A stretch of 64,000 nucleotides of DNA, taken from contig NZ_JAEKFH010000003.1 of the NCBI RefSeq assembly GCF_016650695.1, forward strand, positions 1,694,001 to 1,758,000, read 5' to 3'. Shown here piece by piece: positions 42,466-50,621 of this stretch. Position numbers and translations under genes: made by a program. The notes beneath the pieces were generated by a model. The model worked only from the letters and a program-made list of their open reading frames with translations. It was not told the DNA's origin and ran no database searches. Each line of letters opens with the position of its first letter. Position 1 is the first letter of the stretch. The DNA is from Pseudomonas sp. TH41. GTDB lineage: Bacteria > Pseudomonadota > Gammaproteobacteria > Pseudomonadales > Pseudomonadaceae.

Positions 42466-43658
42466 CCGCCTATCTGAATGCCCTCGGGGTGATCTGCGCC
42501 CTGGGACGTGGCAAGCACGAAGTCGCCCGTAACCTGTTTGCCGGCGACTGCTCCGGCATGCGCAGCGAGTCCGGTTGGGTAACGGAGCGAGCGTTGCCGG
42601 TGGCTGCCGTGCAAGGTGCACTGCCGCCGATTCCCTCCGAACTGATTGAGCAAGCCAGCCGCAATAACCAATTGTTGCTGGAAGCTGCGCTGCAAATTCG
42701 CGAAGACATCGACCAGGTGATCCAGACCTACGGTCGTGGCCGCATCGGTATCGTCCTGGGCACCAGCACCTCGGGCATTGAAGAAGCCAGTCGTGGGTTG
42801 GCCCATTACATCCGTGAGCATGAATTCCCTGCCGAGTACAACTATCAGCAACAGGAGCTCGGCGCACCGGCAAATTTCCTCGCCGATTGGCTGCAATTGA
42901 GCGGCCCGGCCTACGTGATTTCCACAGCCTGCACCTCCAGCGCCCGAGCGTTGATGAGCGCCCAGCGACTGCTGAACCTCGGCGTGTGCGATGCGGTGCT
43001 GTGCGGCGGTGTCGACAGCCTGTGCAAACTGACCCTCAATGGCTTCTCGGCGCTGGAAGCGGTGAGCGAGCAGCGTTGCAATCCGTTCTCGGTGAACCGT
43101 AACGGGATCAACATCGGCGAAGCCGCAGTACTGTTCCTGATGAGTAAAAGCGCTGGCGACAACCCGCCGATTGCCCTGCTGGGCAGTGGCGCCAGCTCTG
43201 ACGCGCACCACATTTCCGCACCGGAACCGAGCGGCCGCGGCGCTCGGCAAGCCATGCAAAAAGCCTTGGACGGCGCGCACCTGCAAGCTGATCAAATCGG
43301 CTACCTGAACCTCCATGGGACCGCCACCCAACACAACGATGCCATGGAAAGCCTGGCCGTCGCGGCCGTGTTTCCTGGGGGAGTGCCGTGTTCGTCGACC
43401 AAACCCATGACCGGGCACACCCTCGGCGCTGCCGGCGCGCTGGAAGCCGCGTTCTGCTGGTTGAGCCTGAGCGCTGACAACCGCGAGCATGCATTGCCGC
43501 CGCACGTCTGGGACGGTCAGCCCGACCCCGAGTTGCCAACCCTGAATTGGGTGACCCCGACCGATCGCCTGGCGTCCATTGCACCTCGCTACCTGATGAG
43601 CAATTCCTTTGCCTTCGGTGGCAACAACGTCAGCCTGATAATCGGAGACGCACCATGA
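42462..43658 (+). CDS. apeO: Beta-ketoacyl-ACP synthase (ApeO-type)
   Basis: A 398-residue FabF-like ketosynthase with the complete triad: Cys157 in ISTACTSSARALMSA, His in NLHGTATQHND and His in KPMTGHTLGAAG. It should extend the polyene chain by decarboxylative condensation, with the Cys-less partner at the start of the operon as chain-length factor. The order ketosynthase, dehydratase, ketoreductase, ketosynthase from here on is the apeO-P-Q-R order of E. coli. ATGA overlaps at both ends. Confidence 0.92.
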   Translation: MTAYLNALGVICALGRGKHEVARNLFAGDCSGMRSESGWVTERALPVAAVQGALPPIPSELIEQASRNNQLLLEAALQIREDIDQVIQTYGRGRIGIVLGTSTSGIEEASRGLAHYIREHEFPAEYNYQQQELGAPANFLADWLQLSGPAYVISTACTSSARALMSAQRLLNLGVCDAVLCGGVDSLCKLTLNGFSALEAVSEQRCNPFSVNRNGINIGEAAVLFLMSKSAGDNPPIALLGSGASSDAHHISAPEPSGRGARQAMQKALDGAHLQADQIGYLNLHGTATQHNDAMESLAVAAVFPGGVPCSSTKPMTGHTLGAAGALEAAFCWLSLSADNREHALPPHVWDGQPDPELPTLNWVTPTDRLASIAPRYLMSNSFAFGGNNVSLIIGDAP

Positions 43659-44116
43659 TTGACTGGCCGCTCGCCGAACTGCTGCCCCACGCTGGCGACA
43701 TGATCTTCATCGAGCAGATCCTGTCGTTCGATGACGAGCAGATTTACACCCGCCTCACCGTCAGGCCCGACGGCCTGTTCAGCCGCCCCGACGGCAGCCT
43801 GCCGGCCTGGGTCGGCATCGAACTGATGGCCCAGAGTGTGGCGGCATACGCTGGCTGTCATGCGCGCCAGCGCGGCGATGCGGTGGCACTGGGCTTCCTG
43901 CTGGGCACCCGTAAATTCGAATGCAACGTCGAGTGTTTCCCCGCTGGCACCGAGTTGACGATCCACGGGATTCGCTCACTGGAAGACGACAACGGCATGG
44001 GCGTGTTCGAATGCCACATCAACGCCCCCGGCATTCACGCTACCGCTCGTCTGAACGTGTTTCGTCCGCCTCAGGCCGCTCAATATCTTCATGAATCCCC
44101 AGGAGTCCAGTCATGA
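43655..44116 (+). CDS. apeP: Hot-dog 3-hydroxyacyl-ACP dehydratase (ApeP-type)
   Basis: A 153-residue FabZ-like hot-dog protein (LLPHAGDMIFIEQILSFDDE at the N-terminus with the His; WVGIELMAQSVAAYAGCHAR on the central helix with the Glu). It works with the dehydratase domain of the ligase fusion; ApeI and ApeP are both reported as dehydratases of the pathway. The start at 43655 overlaps the ketosynthase stop (ATGA), and the stop overlaps the next start. Confidence 0.9.
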   Translation: MIDWPLAELLPHAGDMIFIEQILSFDDEQIYTRLTVRPDGLFSRPDGSLPAWVGIELMAQSVAAYAGCHARQRGDAVALGFLLGTRKFECNVECFPAGTELTIHGIRSLEDDNGMGVFECHINAPGIHATARLNVFRPPQAAQYLHESPGVQS

Positions 44117-44841
44117 CTGAATCCGTACTGGTCACCGGTTCCAGCCGTGGCATCGGCCGCGCCATTGCTTTACGGCTGGCGCAGGCCGGGCATGACATCG
44201 TGCTGCATTGCCGCAGCGGTCTAGCGGACGCTATCGCGGTGAAGGCCGAGGTGGAAGCCTTGGGTCGCCATGCGCGCATCCTGCAATTCGACGTGTCCGA
44301 CCGCGCCAGTTGCAAAGCCATTCTCGAAGCCGACGTAGACGCTCACGGCGCCTATTACGGCGTGGTGTTGAACGCCGGCCTGACGCGCGATGGGGCTTTT
44401 CCGGCGCTGAGCGAAGATGATTGGGACGTGGTGATGCGCACCAACCTCGACGGTTTCTACAACGTGTTGCACCCGGTGATGATGCCGATGATTCGTCGTC
44501 GCGCCGCCGGGCGAATTGTGTGTATCACCTCGGTTTCGGGGTTGATCGGCAACCGTGGCCAGGTCAACTACAGCGCCTCCAAGGCCGGTCTGATCGGCGC
44601 AGCGAAAGCGTTGGCGATCGAACTGGGCAAGCGCAAAATTACCGTTAACTGTGTCGCTCCCGGCTTGATCGACACTGCAATGCTCGATGAAAACGTGCCG
44701 GTGGAAGAACTGATGAAAATGATCCCCGCACAACGCATGGGCACCCCCGAAGAGGTGGCCGGCGCGGTGAATTTCCTGATGTCGGCGGAAGCGTCGTACA
44801 TCACCCGGCAGGTTCTGGCCGTCAATGGAGGCCTGTGCTGA
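44113..44841 (+). CDS. apeQ: 3-oxoacyl-ACP reductase (ApeQ-type, FabG-like)
   Basis: A 242-residue short-chain dehydrogenase: nucleotide motif TGSSRGIGRAIALRL at residues 8-22, NAG at about 87, and the catalytic Ser...Tyr-x-x-x-Lys in ITSVSGLIGNRGQVNYSASK. It reduces the 3-keto group to the hydroxyl in each extension round. Stop and the next start share TGATG. Confidence 0.94.
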   Translation: MTESVLVTGSSRGIGRAIALRLAQAGHDIVLHCRSGLADAIAVKAEVEALGRHARILQFDVSDRASCKAILEADVDAHGAYYGVVLNAGLTRDGAFPALSEDDWDVVMRTNLDGFYNVLHPVMMPMIRRRAAGRIVCITSVSGLIGNRGQVNYSASKAGLIGAAKALAIELGKRKITVNCVAPGLIDTAMLDENVPVEELMKMIPAQRMGTPEEVAGAVNFLMSAEASYITRQVLAVNGGLC

Positions 44842-46067
44842 TGAAGCGCGTCGTCGTCACCGGCATGGCCGGCATCACTTCACTGGGCAGCGATTGGGAG
44901 ACCATCGCCGGCAACTTCGCGGCCAACCGCAGCGGCATTCGCCGGATGGACGAGTGGGATCGTTTTACCGAACTCAACACCCGTCTGGCGGGACCCATCG
45001 ATGACTTCAAGGTGCCGAGCCACTGGACCCGCAAGCAACTGCGCAGCATGGGCCGCGTGTCGCGCCTGGCGGTCGGCGCGGCTGAACAGGCGTTGGCCGA
45101 TGCCGGACTGCTGGGCGACGAGTCGATCAAGGACGGGCGCATGGGCGTCGCGTGCGGCTCCTCCACCGGCAGCACCGACGAGATCAAGGCGTTCGGCAAC
45201 ATGCTGCTCAACTCAGTGGCCGAGGGCCTGAACGCCAACTCCTACGTGCGCATGATGCCGCACACCACGGCGGCGAACATCAGCATCTTCTTCGGCCTCA
45301 CCGGCCGGTTGATCCCGACCTCCAGCGCCTGCACCAGCGGCAGCCAGGGCATCGGCTACGCCTACGAGTCAATCAAGTTCGGCCGCCTGCCCCTCATGCT
45401 CGCCGGCGGCGCCGAAGAGCTGTGCCCCACCGAAGCCATGGTCTTCGACGCGCTCTACGCCACCAGCCTGAAAAACGACGCCCCGCAGACCTCGCCACGC
45501 CCCTACGACAGCGGCCGCGACGGCCTGGTGATCGGTGAAGGCGGCGGCATCCTGGTGCTTGAAGAACTCGAACATGCATTGGCTCGCGGCGCGCACATTC
45601 ATGCCGAACTGGTCGGTTTCGGCAGCAACGCCGACGGCCAGCACGCCACCCGCCCTGAGCAGGCCACCATGCGCCGGGCAATGGAACTGGCGCTGGAAGA
45701 CGCCGGGTTACAGCCTTCGGACATTGGCTATGTGAACGGTCACGGCACCGCGACAGAACAAGGTGACATTGCCGAAACCCTGGCGACCAGTAGCCTGTTC
45801 GGCGAACACATGCCGATCAGCTCGCAGAAAAGCTTCCTCGGTCACACCCTCGGCGCTTGCGGCGCACTGGAATCCTGGTTCAGCATCGAAATGCTCAACC
45901 GCGATCTGTATGTGCACACCTTGAACCTGGACGATATCGACCCGCACTGCGGCAAGCTCGACTACCTGCGCGGCGAGTTCCGGCAGATGAGTAATCAGTA
46001 TGTGATGAACAATAATTTTGCGTTTGGCGGGGTGAATACGTCGCTGATTTTTCGGCGTTGGTCGTAA
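44841..46067 (+). CDS. apeR: Beta-ketoacyl-ACP synthase (ApeR-type), last gene of the operon
   Basis: A 408-residue FabF-like ketosynthase with Cys164 in SSACTSGSQGIGYA, His in NGHGTATEQGD and His in SFLGHTLGACG. It probably carries out a specific condensation such as the first one on the aryl starter. ATG at 44841 overlaps the ketoreductase stop (TGATG). The last 87 bp (45981-46067) are repeated at 49645-49731 with two mismatches, on the far side of an accessory islet. Confidence 0.93.
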   Translation: MKRVVVTGMAGITSLGSDWETIAGNFAANRSGIRRMDEWDRFTELNTRLAGPIDDFKVPSHWTRKQLRSMGRVSRLAVGAAEQALADAGLLGDESIKDGRMGVACGSSTGSTDEIKAFGNMLLNSVAEGLNANSYVRMMPHTTAANISIFFGLTGRLIPTSSACTSGSQGIGYAYESIKFGRLPLMLAGGAEELCPTEAMVFDALYATSLKNDAPQTSPRPYDSGRDGLVIGEGGGILVLEELEHALARGAHIHAELVGFGSNADGQHATRPEQATMRRAMELALEDAGLQPSDIGYVNGHGTATEQGDIAETLATSSLFGEHMPISSQKSFLGHTLGACGALESWFSIEMLNRDLYVHTLNLDDIDPHCGKLDYLRGEFRQMSNQYVMNNNFAFGGVNTSLIFRRWS

Positions 46068-46079
46068 GCAAATCAAAAG

Positions 46080-46118
46080 ATCGTCCGAAGGCTCGGGCCG
46101 CGTTCGGACGATTTTTTT
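46080..46118 (+). terminator. Rho-independent terminator of the aryl polyene operon
   Basis: ATCGTCCGAA and TTCGGACGAT pair perfectly around a 13-base GC-rich loop, followed by seven T. It lies 12 bp after the apeR stop. Confidence 0.93.
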
Positions 46119-46291
46119 ATGCTCCCAGCAACGAAATGACACAACCGGAAAAACAGAGACCGCACTGTAATAATGGAAGAACTTGATTGAGTCAGGGACG
46201 CAGGCGTTAAAACAAGCATCCCCGTCACGTTAAGCTGATAGTGCTGCTTAAGGGTGTAATTTATTTAAACAGTTCTTGAAGTGTGGCAATT

Positions 46292-46885
46292 TTACATCCC
46301 GGTAGAGAACTCAGGCGGGTGTTTGATTGCAAGTCGTATCGTGCGCAAGGCTTCATCGTATTGACAAAGTATATGCAGAGCCCAGTCGGCACGTGCGCGG
46401 ATGCGAATGTCATTTTCGTCTGAAGGACATTCGCTGTTTAACATCGATTCAACGTTTCTTATAATCAGTTGTTCAGGCAAATACAGGATCCGGCTATTTT
46501 TGTAGCTTGAAGCACGCAACTCTGTAATTGGGTAGGCTCCCCCAAGGCCAGCCGAAACGCCCACTAAAAGCGCGGGTTTATGTCCTAGTTCGCCGAGCCC
46601 TGCGTACAAAAAGAAGTTCTTCAGGGCCGGGCAAGCCATGCCATTCCACTCTGGGCTAATCACGATCAATGCTGTTGCTTTTTTGAGGATAGATTGCTGG
46701 ACACTCCAGACTTCCTCAGTGTCTTCTTCTGGCCAAAGCGGTAGCGGACTAGAAGCCAGGTCTATCAGTTCGCTTGAGTCACAAAGCTCGAGTGCTTCCA
46801 ATCGGTCGCGCAGATAACTGGCAACCTTGACTGATTGACTGTTGGATCTATTCGATCCAGATAGCAGAACGATATGACGGCTCAT
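46292..46885 (-). CDS. NAD(P)H-dependent FMN reductase (flavodoxin-fold)
   Basis: A 197-residue protein of the NADPH-dependent FMN reductase family, with the phosphate loop LLSGSNRSNSQSVK at residues 6-19 and the ISPEWNGMACPALKNFF segment near 78 that contacts the flavin ring. It would reduce flavin or quinone with NAD(P)H. It is coupled by an ATGA overlap to the upstream membrane hydroxylase gene, so it may supply electrons to it. Base composition is clearly lower in GC than the aryl polyene genes. A 170-bp gap after the terminator at 46118 holds nothing recognisable. Confidence 0.88.
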   Translation of the reverse strand: MSRHIVLLSGSNRSNSQSVKVASYLRDRLEALELCDSSELIDLASSPLPLWPEEDTEEVWSVQQSILKKATALIVISPEWNGMACPALKNFFLYAGLGELGHKPALLVGVSAGLGGAYPITELRASSYKNSRILYLPEQLIIRNVESMLNSECPSDENDIRIRARADWALHILCQYDEALRTIRLAIKHPPEFSTGM

Positions 46886-47739
46886 TGCGCCACCTTCTGT
46901 TTAGCGTTGCTTACCTTGGGTACGGTGCGGTGGGAGCGGACGATTGGCCAGAACAATTCTTCTTTCCAGCTTATCGGTGACAAGTGTTCGATGCCGTACG
47001 CTGGCGGACGTCTACGGGTAATTTTGGCTGTTCCGAACAACACGTCCCATAAAAACAACATGTTACCGAAATTGCCTTTGTAGTGCGTCACGCCATCCTC
47101 GGCAGTCAAACCGTGATGCGCAGAGTGAGTGGATGGAGTGGAGATGGTTCGCTCCAGAACCCAGATAAGGGGGCGTAAAGCGCGGATGCGATAAAGTTTG
47201 TCGTCCCACGTAACGCTGCTGTGTGCCGCGAAGATCACAGTCATTTTTAGAATCAAATAAACGTAATAAACGGGTGCAAGCCCCAGATAAATCAACACAC
47301 CTGATAGCCAGATGCCCGGCATCAAAAGGTAGTAGAAACTGTTGTTGCGATAGACGATGCGGACGCTCATATAGGGGGCGGAATGATGTGCACGATGCAA
47401 TGCATAAAGAGCGGGAACCCGATGAGTCAGGCGATGCCACCAATATTGGGTCATGTCATCCAGCAGTAGAAACAATGCAAATCCTGCAATCCATGGAATT
47501 CCGGACAGCGCGTCCTTCATATCCGGGATGGCCTGATTTAATATCGTGCCGCTTAGCCACATGACTAAAGGGAATGTGACCATCACTAATAAGCCGGAAC
47601 CGACGACTTCTATGAGTACGTCACGTTTACTACCTGACGACTGACGAAACGAGGAGCAGGCAAGTTCCAGCAAAATGAAGCCAAGGAAAATCCCGGCCAC
47701 TATCGCAGCAGGGTGATTGACGAGCATTGTTGTATTCAT
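46882..47739 (-). CDS. Membrane fatty acid hydroxylase / sterol desaturase family protein
   Basis: A 285-residue membrane protein with four to five hydrophobic segments and the three His boxes of the diiron hydroxylase superfamily: HRLTH (about residue 101), HRAHH (about 114) and HSAHHG (about 203). It should oxidise a lipid C-H bond using oxygen and an electron donor. Substrate unknown. Followed with a 4-bp overlap by the FMN reductase and divergent from an AraC-type regulator 67 bp away. Confidence 0.9.
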   Translation of the reverse strand: MNTTMLVNHPAAIVAGIFLGFILLELACSSFRQSSGSKRDVLIEVVGSGLLVMVTFPLVMWLSGTILNQAIPDMKDALSGIPWIAGFALFLLLDDMTQYWWHRLTHRVPALYALHRAHHSAPYMSVRIVYRNNSFYYLLMPGIWLSGVLIYLGLAPVYYVYLILKMTVIFAAHSSVTWDDKLYRIRALRPLIWVLERTISTPSTHSAHHGLTAEDGVTHYKGNFGNMLFLWDVLFGTAKITRRRPPAYGIEHLSPISWKEELFWPIVRSHRTVPKVSNAKQKVAQ

Positions 47740-47806
47740 GGCACTCTCGATTTAGGCCCTTGCGGGCAATGCCTTGTCATTAGAGACTCAGGAGCGAGCC
47801 CACCCA

Positions 47807-48769
47807 ATGCGCGAAATGGACAGAATTGAGCTAGAACCGGCCAACCACCCGCCCCAGCGATTTCATCGCGGCAGGCTGGGCCAGGTGCTGGAGCGCTTCC
47901 TTGATAGCCAGGTCTCCCGAAAAACCACGGATTACAGCCTGATCGAACTGAATCAGCTATGGCGTGAGGCGGCGCGCATTGATCCTGCTATCGGGTTAAA
48001 ACTGTTCGCGCTGTTCACTCCTCAGGACTGGCATGTGTTGGCTTATCTTTGCCTGTACAGTCCCGACGTTTTGTCGTCCATGCACCTTTGGGCCAAGTAC
48101 GCACCGCTTGCCTCGGACACTGATAATGTGAAATTGCTGAACGACGAAAACGGTGTCGGAATCGAACTGTGCGTCGATGCGCCAGGAGAGTTGGCGCGAT
48201 ATGTCGTCGAACACTACGGCGCAATGTCCATAGCGCAGTTACGACGGGGAACGGGACAGGATGTGCAGCCAGTGTTAGCAAAATTCATTCATTCGCGACC
48301 CACGTATTACAAACAGTACACCCAGTGGTTTGGCAATCGTATCGAGTTTGACTGCACGGCTAACTGCCTCTATTACGATGCTCGAAGCTTGAGCCTGCCG
48401 ATGCAGACCCGTCATCACGGGATGTTGGAGTTATTGACTCAGGAGCTGGATCGAAGGATTGCCGCACACCGTAATTTCAGCGGTTGGTCAGCCAAGGTTG
48501 CTGAAGGTGCGCGACGGTCTCTGGCGAGAGGTGAAACTCCAAATCTGGACCATCTGGCAAAGGCGCTGCACCAGACGCCCAGAACATTACGCAGGCGTCT
48601 GGAAGAGCAGGGCACGACCTTCAGACAATTACTCGATCAGATTCGCGCAGAACTGGAACTGCATCTTGAAATGCAGGGAGAGTCGTTAACGGAAATTGCA
48701 GCTCAACTGGGCTACGGTGATTTGACCGCTTATCTCCACGCAAGAAGTCGATGGCGTGACAGGAAATAG
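47807..48769 (+). CDS. AraC-family transcriptional regulator
   Basis: A 320-residue regulator with an N-terminal arabinose-binding-like sensory part (LWREAARIDPAIGLKLFALF) typical of the OruR/ArgR-like group and a C-terminal double helix-turn-helix (LDHLAKALHQTPRTLRRRLE; SLTEIAAQLGYGDLTAYLHA). The last helix ends soon after ARSRWRD, slightly shorter than usual. The ATG at 47807 has AGGAG upstream; a TTG at 47774 is the other in-frame option. Divergent from the hydroxylase/reductase pair, which it probably controls from the 67-bp shared region. Confidence 0.88.
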   Translation: MREMDRIELEPANHPPQRFHRGRLGQVLERFLDSQVSRKTTDYSLIELNQLWREAARIDPAIGLKLFALFTPQDWHVLAYLCLYSPDVLSSMHLWAKYAPLASDTDNVKLLNDENGVGIELCVDAPGELARYVVEHYGAMSIAQLRRGTGQDVQPVLAKFIHSRPTYYKQYTQWFGNRIEFDCTANCLYYDARSLSLPMQTRHHGMLELLTQELDRRIAAHRNFSGWSAKVAEGARRSLARGETPNLDHLAKALHQTPRTLRRRLEEQGTTFRQLLDQIRAELELHLEMQGESLTEIAAQLGYGDLTAYLHARSRWRDRK

Positions 48770-48910
48770 TGGCCACCCGAATATTTCGAGCCTACCCTGA
48801 TTTAGATACGTTATCTAATACTCAGTAATGGGCTGCGAAACTTCAATGGATGGTTCCATGCCGTCGCCGAAAGGCGATTACTCAGCGGACGTGACAATTA
48901 CGTGTCCGAA

Positions 48911-48988
48911 ATGATCGCACTCAAAAGCACTCTGTCAGAGTACAAAGCGGGCGAGTTTTTCGAACTGATTAAAGAAGCCCCCGCACTG
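48911..48988 (+). pseudogene. Possible remnant of a colicin/pyocin immunity gene
   Basis: The first 26 codons (MIALKSTLSEYKAGEFFELI, then KEAPA) resemble the N-terminus of colicin E/pyocin S immunity proteins (MELKxxLxDYTExEFxxLI). Similarity stops where the frame enters the terminator of the opposite gene; the further frame to 49165 is only its complement. Short match by eye, so weak. Confidence 0.3.
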
Positions 48989-49000
48989 CGCTCAGGGGCT
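48970..49000 (-). terminator. Terminator of the DUF2846 lipoprotein gene
   Basis: On the minus strand AGCCCC and GGGGCT form a stem around a 13-base spacer, followed by TTCTTTAAT, 10 bp past the stop. Confidence 0.6.
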
Positions 49001-49009
49001 GTACTGCGC

Positions 49010-49453
49010 TTACTGAGCTTGAATCAACTTGCTTTCATTAACGCCAGCGCGACCTGTCTTGTCGTCGACGACTTGCAGACTGTTTCGCGCCTTGATGAAA
49101 CCCATTTTCACTTCCTGCCACACAAAGTAGTTCTTGCCGGCTTCTGCGGTGAGTTTCAGTTCTGAATCGTTTTCTGCCGAAGACACCAGGATCTGCTGGC
49201 CCGCTGGGACTGCCAGCATCAGATAGGACTTGGCGACAGTTTGCCCGACAGGCTTGCCATTGAGCGTCACCGGCATTTTCACCCCGGCGCCCATGCTCTC
49301 ATTGCGATAAACGTAGATATTGGCTTTGTCGGGAGAGGCCTGGAACGTCTTGGCCTGAGCGTCCTGGGTATCATCAGCCATCTTTACCGAAGCACAACCA
49401 CCGGTCAGAGCTGTCAGTGCCAACAATGCGGTGAGCGTTAACTGCTTGAACAT
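49010..49453 (-). CDS. DUF2846-like lipoprotein
   Basis: A 147-residue lipoprotein: signal peptide LTALLALTALTGGCAS with the lipidated Cys near residue 20, then a beta-rich domain with NIYVYRNESMGAGVKMPVTL and GQTVAKSYLMLAVPAGQQIL, the pattern of DUF2846. Function unknown; such proteins sit in the cell envelope. Start at 49453 after GGAGAT; a longer frame to 49510 has no site. Monocistronic, at the right end of the accessory islet. Confidence 0.85.
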   Translation of the reverse strand: MFKQLTLTALLALTALTGGCASVKMADDTQDAQAKTFQASPDKANIYVYRNESMGAGVKMPVTLNGKPVGQTVAKSYLMLAVPAGQQILVSSAENDSELKLTAEAGKNYFVWQEVKMGFIKARNSLQVVDDKTGRAGVNESKLIQAQ

Positions 49454-49644
49454 CCTGTATCTCCATAGTTTGTGATGAGTCCAGTGACAGTTATCGGCCA
49501 TACCCAACAAAACCTTGAAGCTATGGCGTTAGCTTGCGCATCAGCCATTCAATCAATGTAACCGCCCCGCTGACTTTTCTGCGCTGGATATACATTGAGT
49601 CAGTCAACCATTTCAGTAACGCCGGAACGACAAAGGGCGCCTTT
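49454..49644. other. Non-coding right border of the islet
   Basis: Upstream region of the DUF2846 gene. Its last 23 bp (49626-49648) repeat exactly the left arm and loop of the terminator at 50832-50854, but the right arm is missing here: sequence switches to the apeR tail copy at 49645. Confidence 0.6.
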
Positions 49645-49731
49645 CGGCAGATGAGTAATCAGTATGTGATGAACAATAATTTTGCGTTTGGCGGGGCGAA
49701 TACGTCGCTGATTTTTCGGCGCTGGTCGTAA
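49645..49731 (+). pseudogene. Detached copy of the 3' end of apeR (direct repeat of 45981-46067)
   Basis: The last 29 codons and stop of the ketosynthase (RQMSNQYVMNNNFAFGG...) are repeated with two base changes in 87 bp. There is no upstream part of the gene. The repeat lies 3664 bp from the original in the same direction and brackets the FMN reductase, hydroxylase, AraC and DUF2846 genes. Confidence 0.92.
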
Positions 49732-49745
49732 GAAAAATCAAGATC

Positions 49746-49815
49746 AAAAGATCGCAGCCTTCGGCAGCTCCTACAGGTGTAATTCTGTAGGAGCTGCCGA
49801 AGGCTGCGATCTTTT
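49746..49815. repeat. Inverted repeat, terminator-like, after the apeR tail copy
   Basis: AAAAGATCGCAGCCTTCGGC and its reverse complement form a 30-bp stem ending in TTTT on both strands. Same family as 15410-15484. It probably terminates transcription from the right (DUF6124 gene) and may be the ancestral sequence downstream of apeR. Confidence 0.88.
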
Positions 49816-49838
49816 GACTTTTTGTTCCTGACTATTCA

Positions 49839-50105
49839 CTAGGGTGGATCGAGGTTATCCAGCACGCGGTTCACCGCCAGTTCTCCCAGCATGATTGACT
49901 GCTGAATCCCCAGTAGCGTGTTGCTTTGCGATCCTTCCAGATACCTCGCGAAATCGCTGGCCATGACGTTGGCTGATGCCAGGGATTCACAGGCGTATTC
50001 CAGCAGAGTGTGGTTGTCGATATCGGGATTTATGAGGAAGATTTTGCTTGGTTGGCGTGGAGCGTCCGGATCGGTGTCCGGTGGGTTTGTTGTTGTATTC
50101 GTCAT
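49839..50105 (-). CDS. DUF6124-family protein of pseudomonads
   Basis: An 88-residue soluble protein: a proline-rich N-terminus, then FLINPDIDNHTLLEYACESL and ASANVMASDFARYLEGSQSN, followed by LLGIQQSIMLGELAVNRVLD. This is the conserved core of small proteins (DUF6124) present in many copies in fluorescent pseudomonads, of unknown function. No clear ribosome binding site lies before the ATG; instead the leader shows strong pairing potential (next entry), which may control access to the start. Confidence 0.85.
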   Translation of the reverse strand: MTNTTTNPPDTDPDAPRQPSKIFLINPDIDNHTLLEYACESLASANVMASDFARYLEGSQSNTLLGIQQSIMLGELAVNRVLDNLDPP

Positions 50106-50235
50106 GTTTCGGCTACCTACAAAGTGGAGCCACCGAGTCGCTACTAATCAAAAGGGTGGCAGCCGTACGCAGGTTAGTAGACCGGGAAACACGAACCGGC
50201 GCGCCCGAGAGCGCCCTACGCACAGCTACCATCAA
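50106..50235 (-). promoter_or_regulatory. Structured 5' leader of the DUF6124 gene, possible pseudoknot
   Basis: Two pairings interlock: CTACTAA (50141-50147) with TTAGTAG (50174-50180), and GCCACC (50129-50134) with GGTGGC (50155-50160). One arm of the second lies in the loop of the first, as in an H-type pseudoknot. GTGG/CCAC at 50125-50134 gives a competing hairpin nearer the start, and GC-rich repeats (GGGCGC, GGCGCGCC) lie at 50196-50217. Whether it senses anything is inference. Confidence 0.4.
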
Positions 50236-50506
50236 AGTGCAGGCATGAAATTACCTGACTGTTCGGCATGCAAATGCACATCGTGTAAACACGGGCTACT
50301 AAACCCGATCACTGGGAATCAGTGATTCGGACGAAGTTACCGACAGCCCCCAAAGCGCACAAGCCGGCGGATTCTGGATTAGTTGTAGGCAATGCCGCAA
50401 GGTGCTGTGGCCCCTCCGAGACAGTTCGGAAATGTCCTACGCTATTCAGCGAAGCGTCCGCTATGGCGTAGGCAACTGCACCCTTTCTGATGAACTTGCG
50501 GACGCT
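50236..50506. other. Non-coding stretch, nothing recognised
   Basis: No frame with a plausible start, ribosome binding site or family pattern on either strand. It may include the promoter of the DUF6124 gene. Confidence 0.5.
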
Positions 50507-50599
50507 TTCGCGAGCAGGCTCGCTCCCACAGTGGATGGGTGGTGGAGCAGAAATCGTGTTCACACCGCAAAATCCTGTGGGAGCGAGCCTGCTCGCGAA
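50507..50599. repeat. REP doublet in the opposite (tail-to-tail) order
   Basis: TTCGCGAGCAGGCTCGCTCC (left) and its reverse complement (right), both ending in CCCACA/TGTGGG towards the centre. Most other pairs in the window have TGTAGGAG/TGTGGGAG at the outer ends; here these ends face each other. Confidence 0.9.
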
Positions 50600-50621
50600 T
50601 GACTGCGAAGCAGTCACGCTT

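Noticed and set aside
48902..49165. 87-residue plus-strand frame as an intact gene
   Set aside because: Beyond the first 30 residues it is only the complement of the DUF2846 gene and its terminator.
49534..49731. 65-residue frame ending in the ketosynthase tail
   Set aside because: The first part is the islet border and only the last 29 codons are apeR-derived, so it is a fusion by recombination and not a gene.
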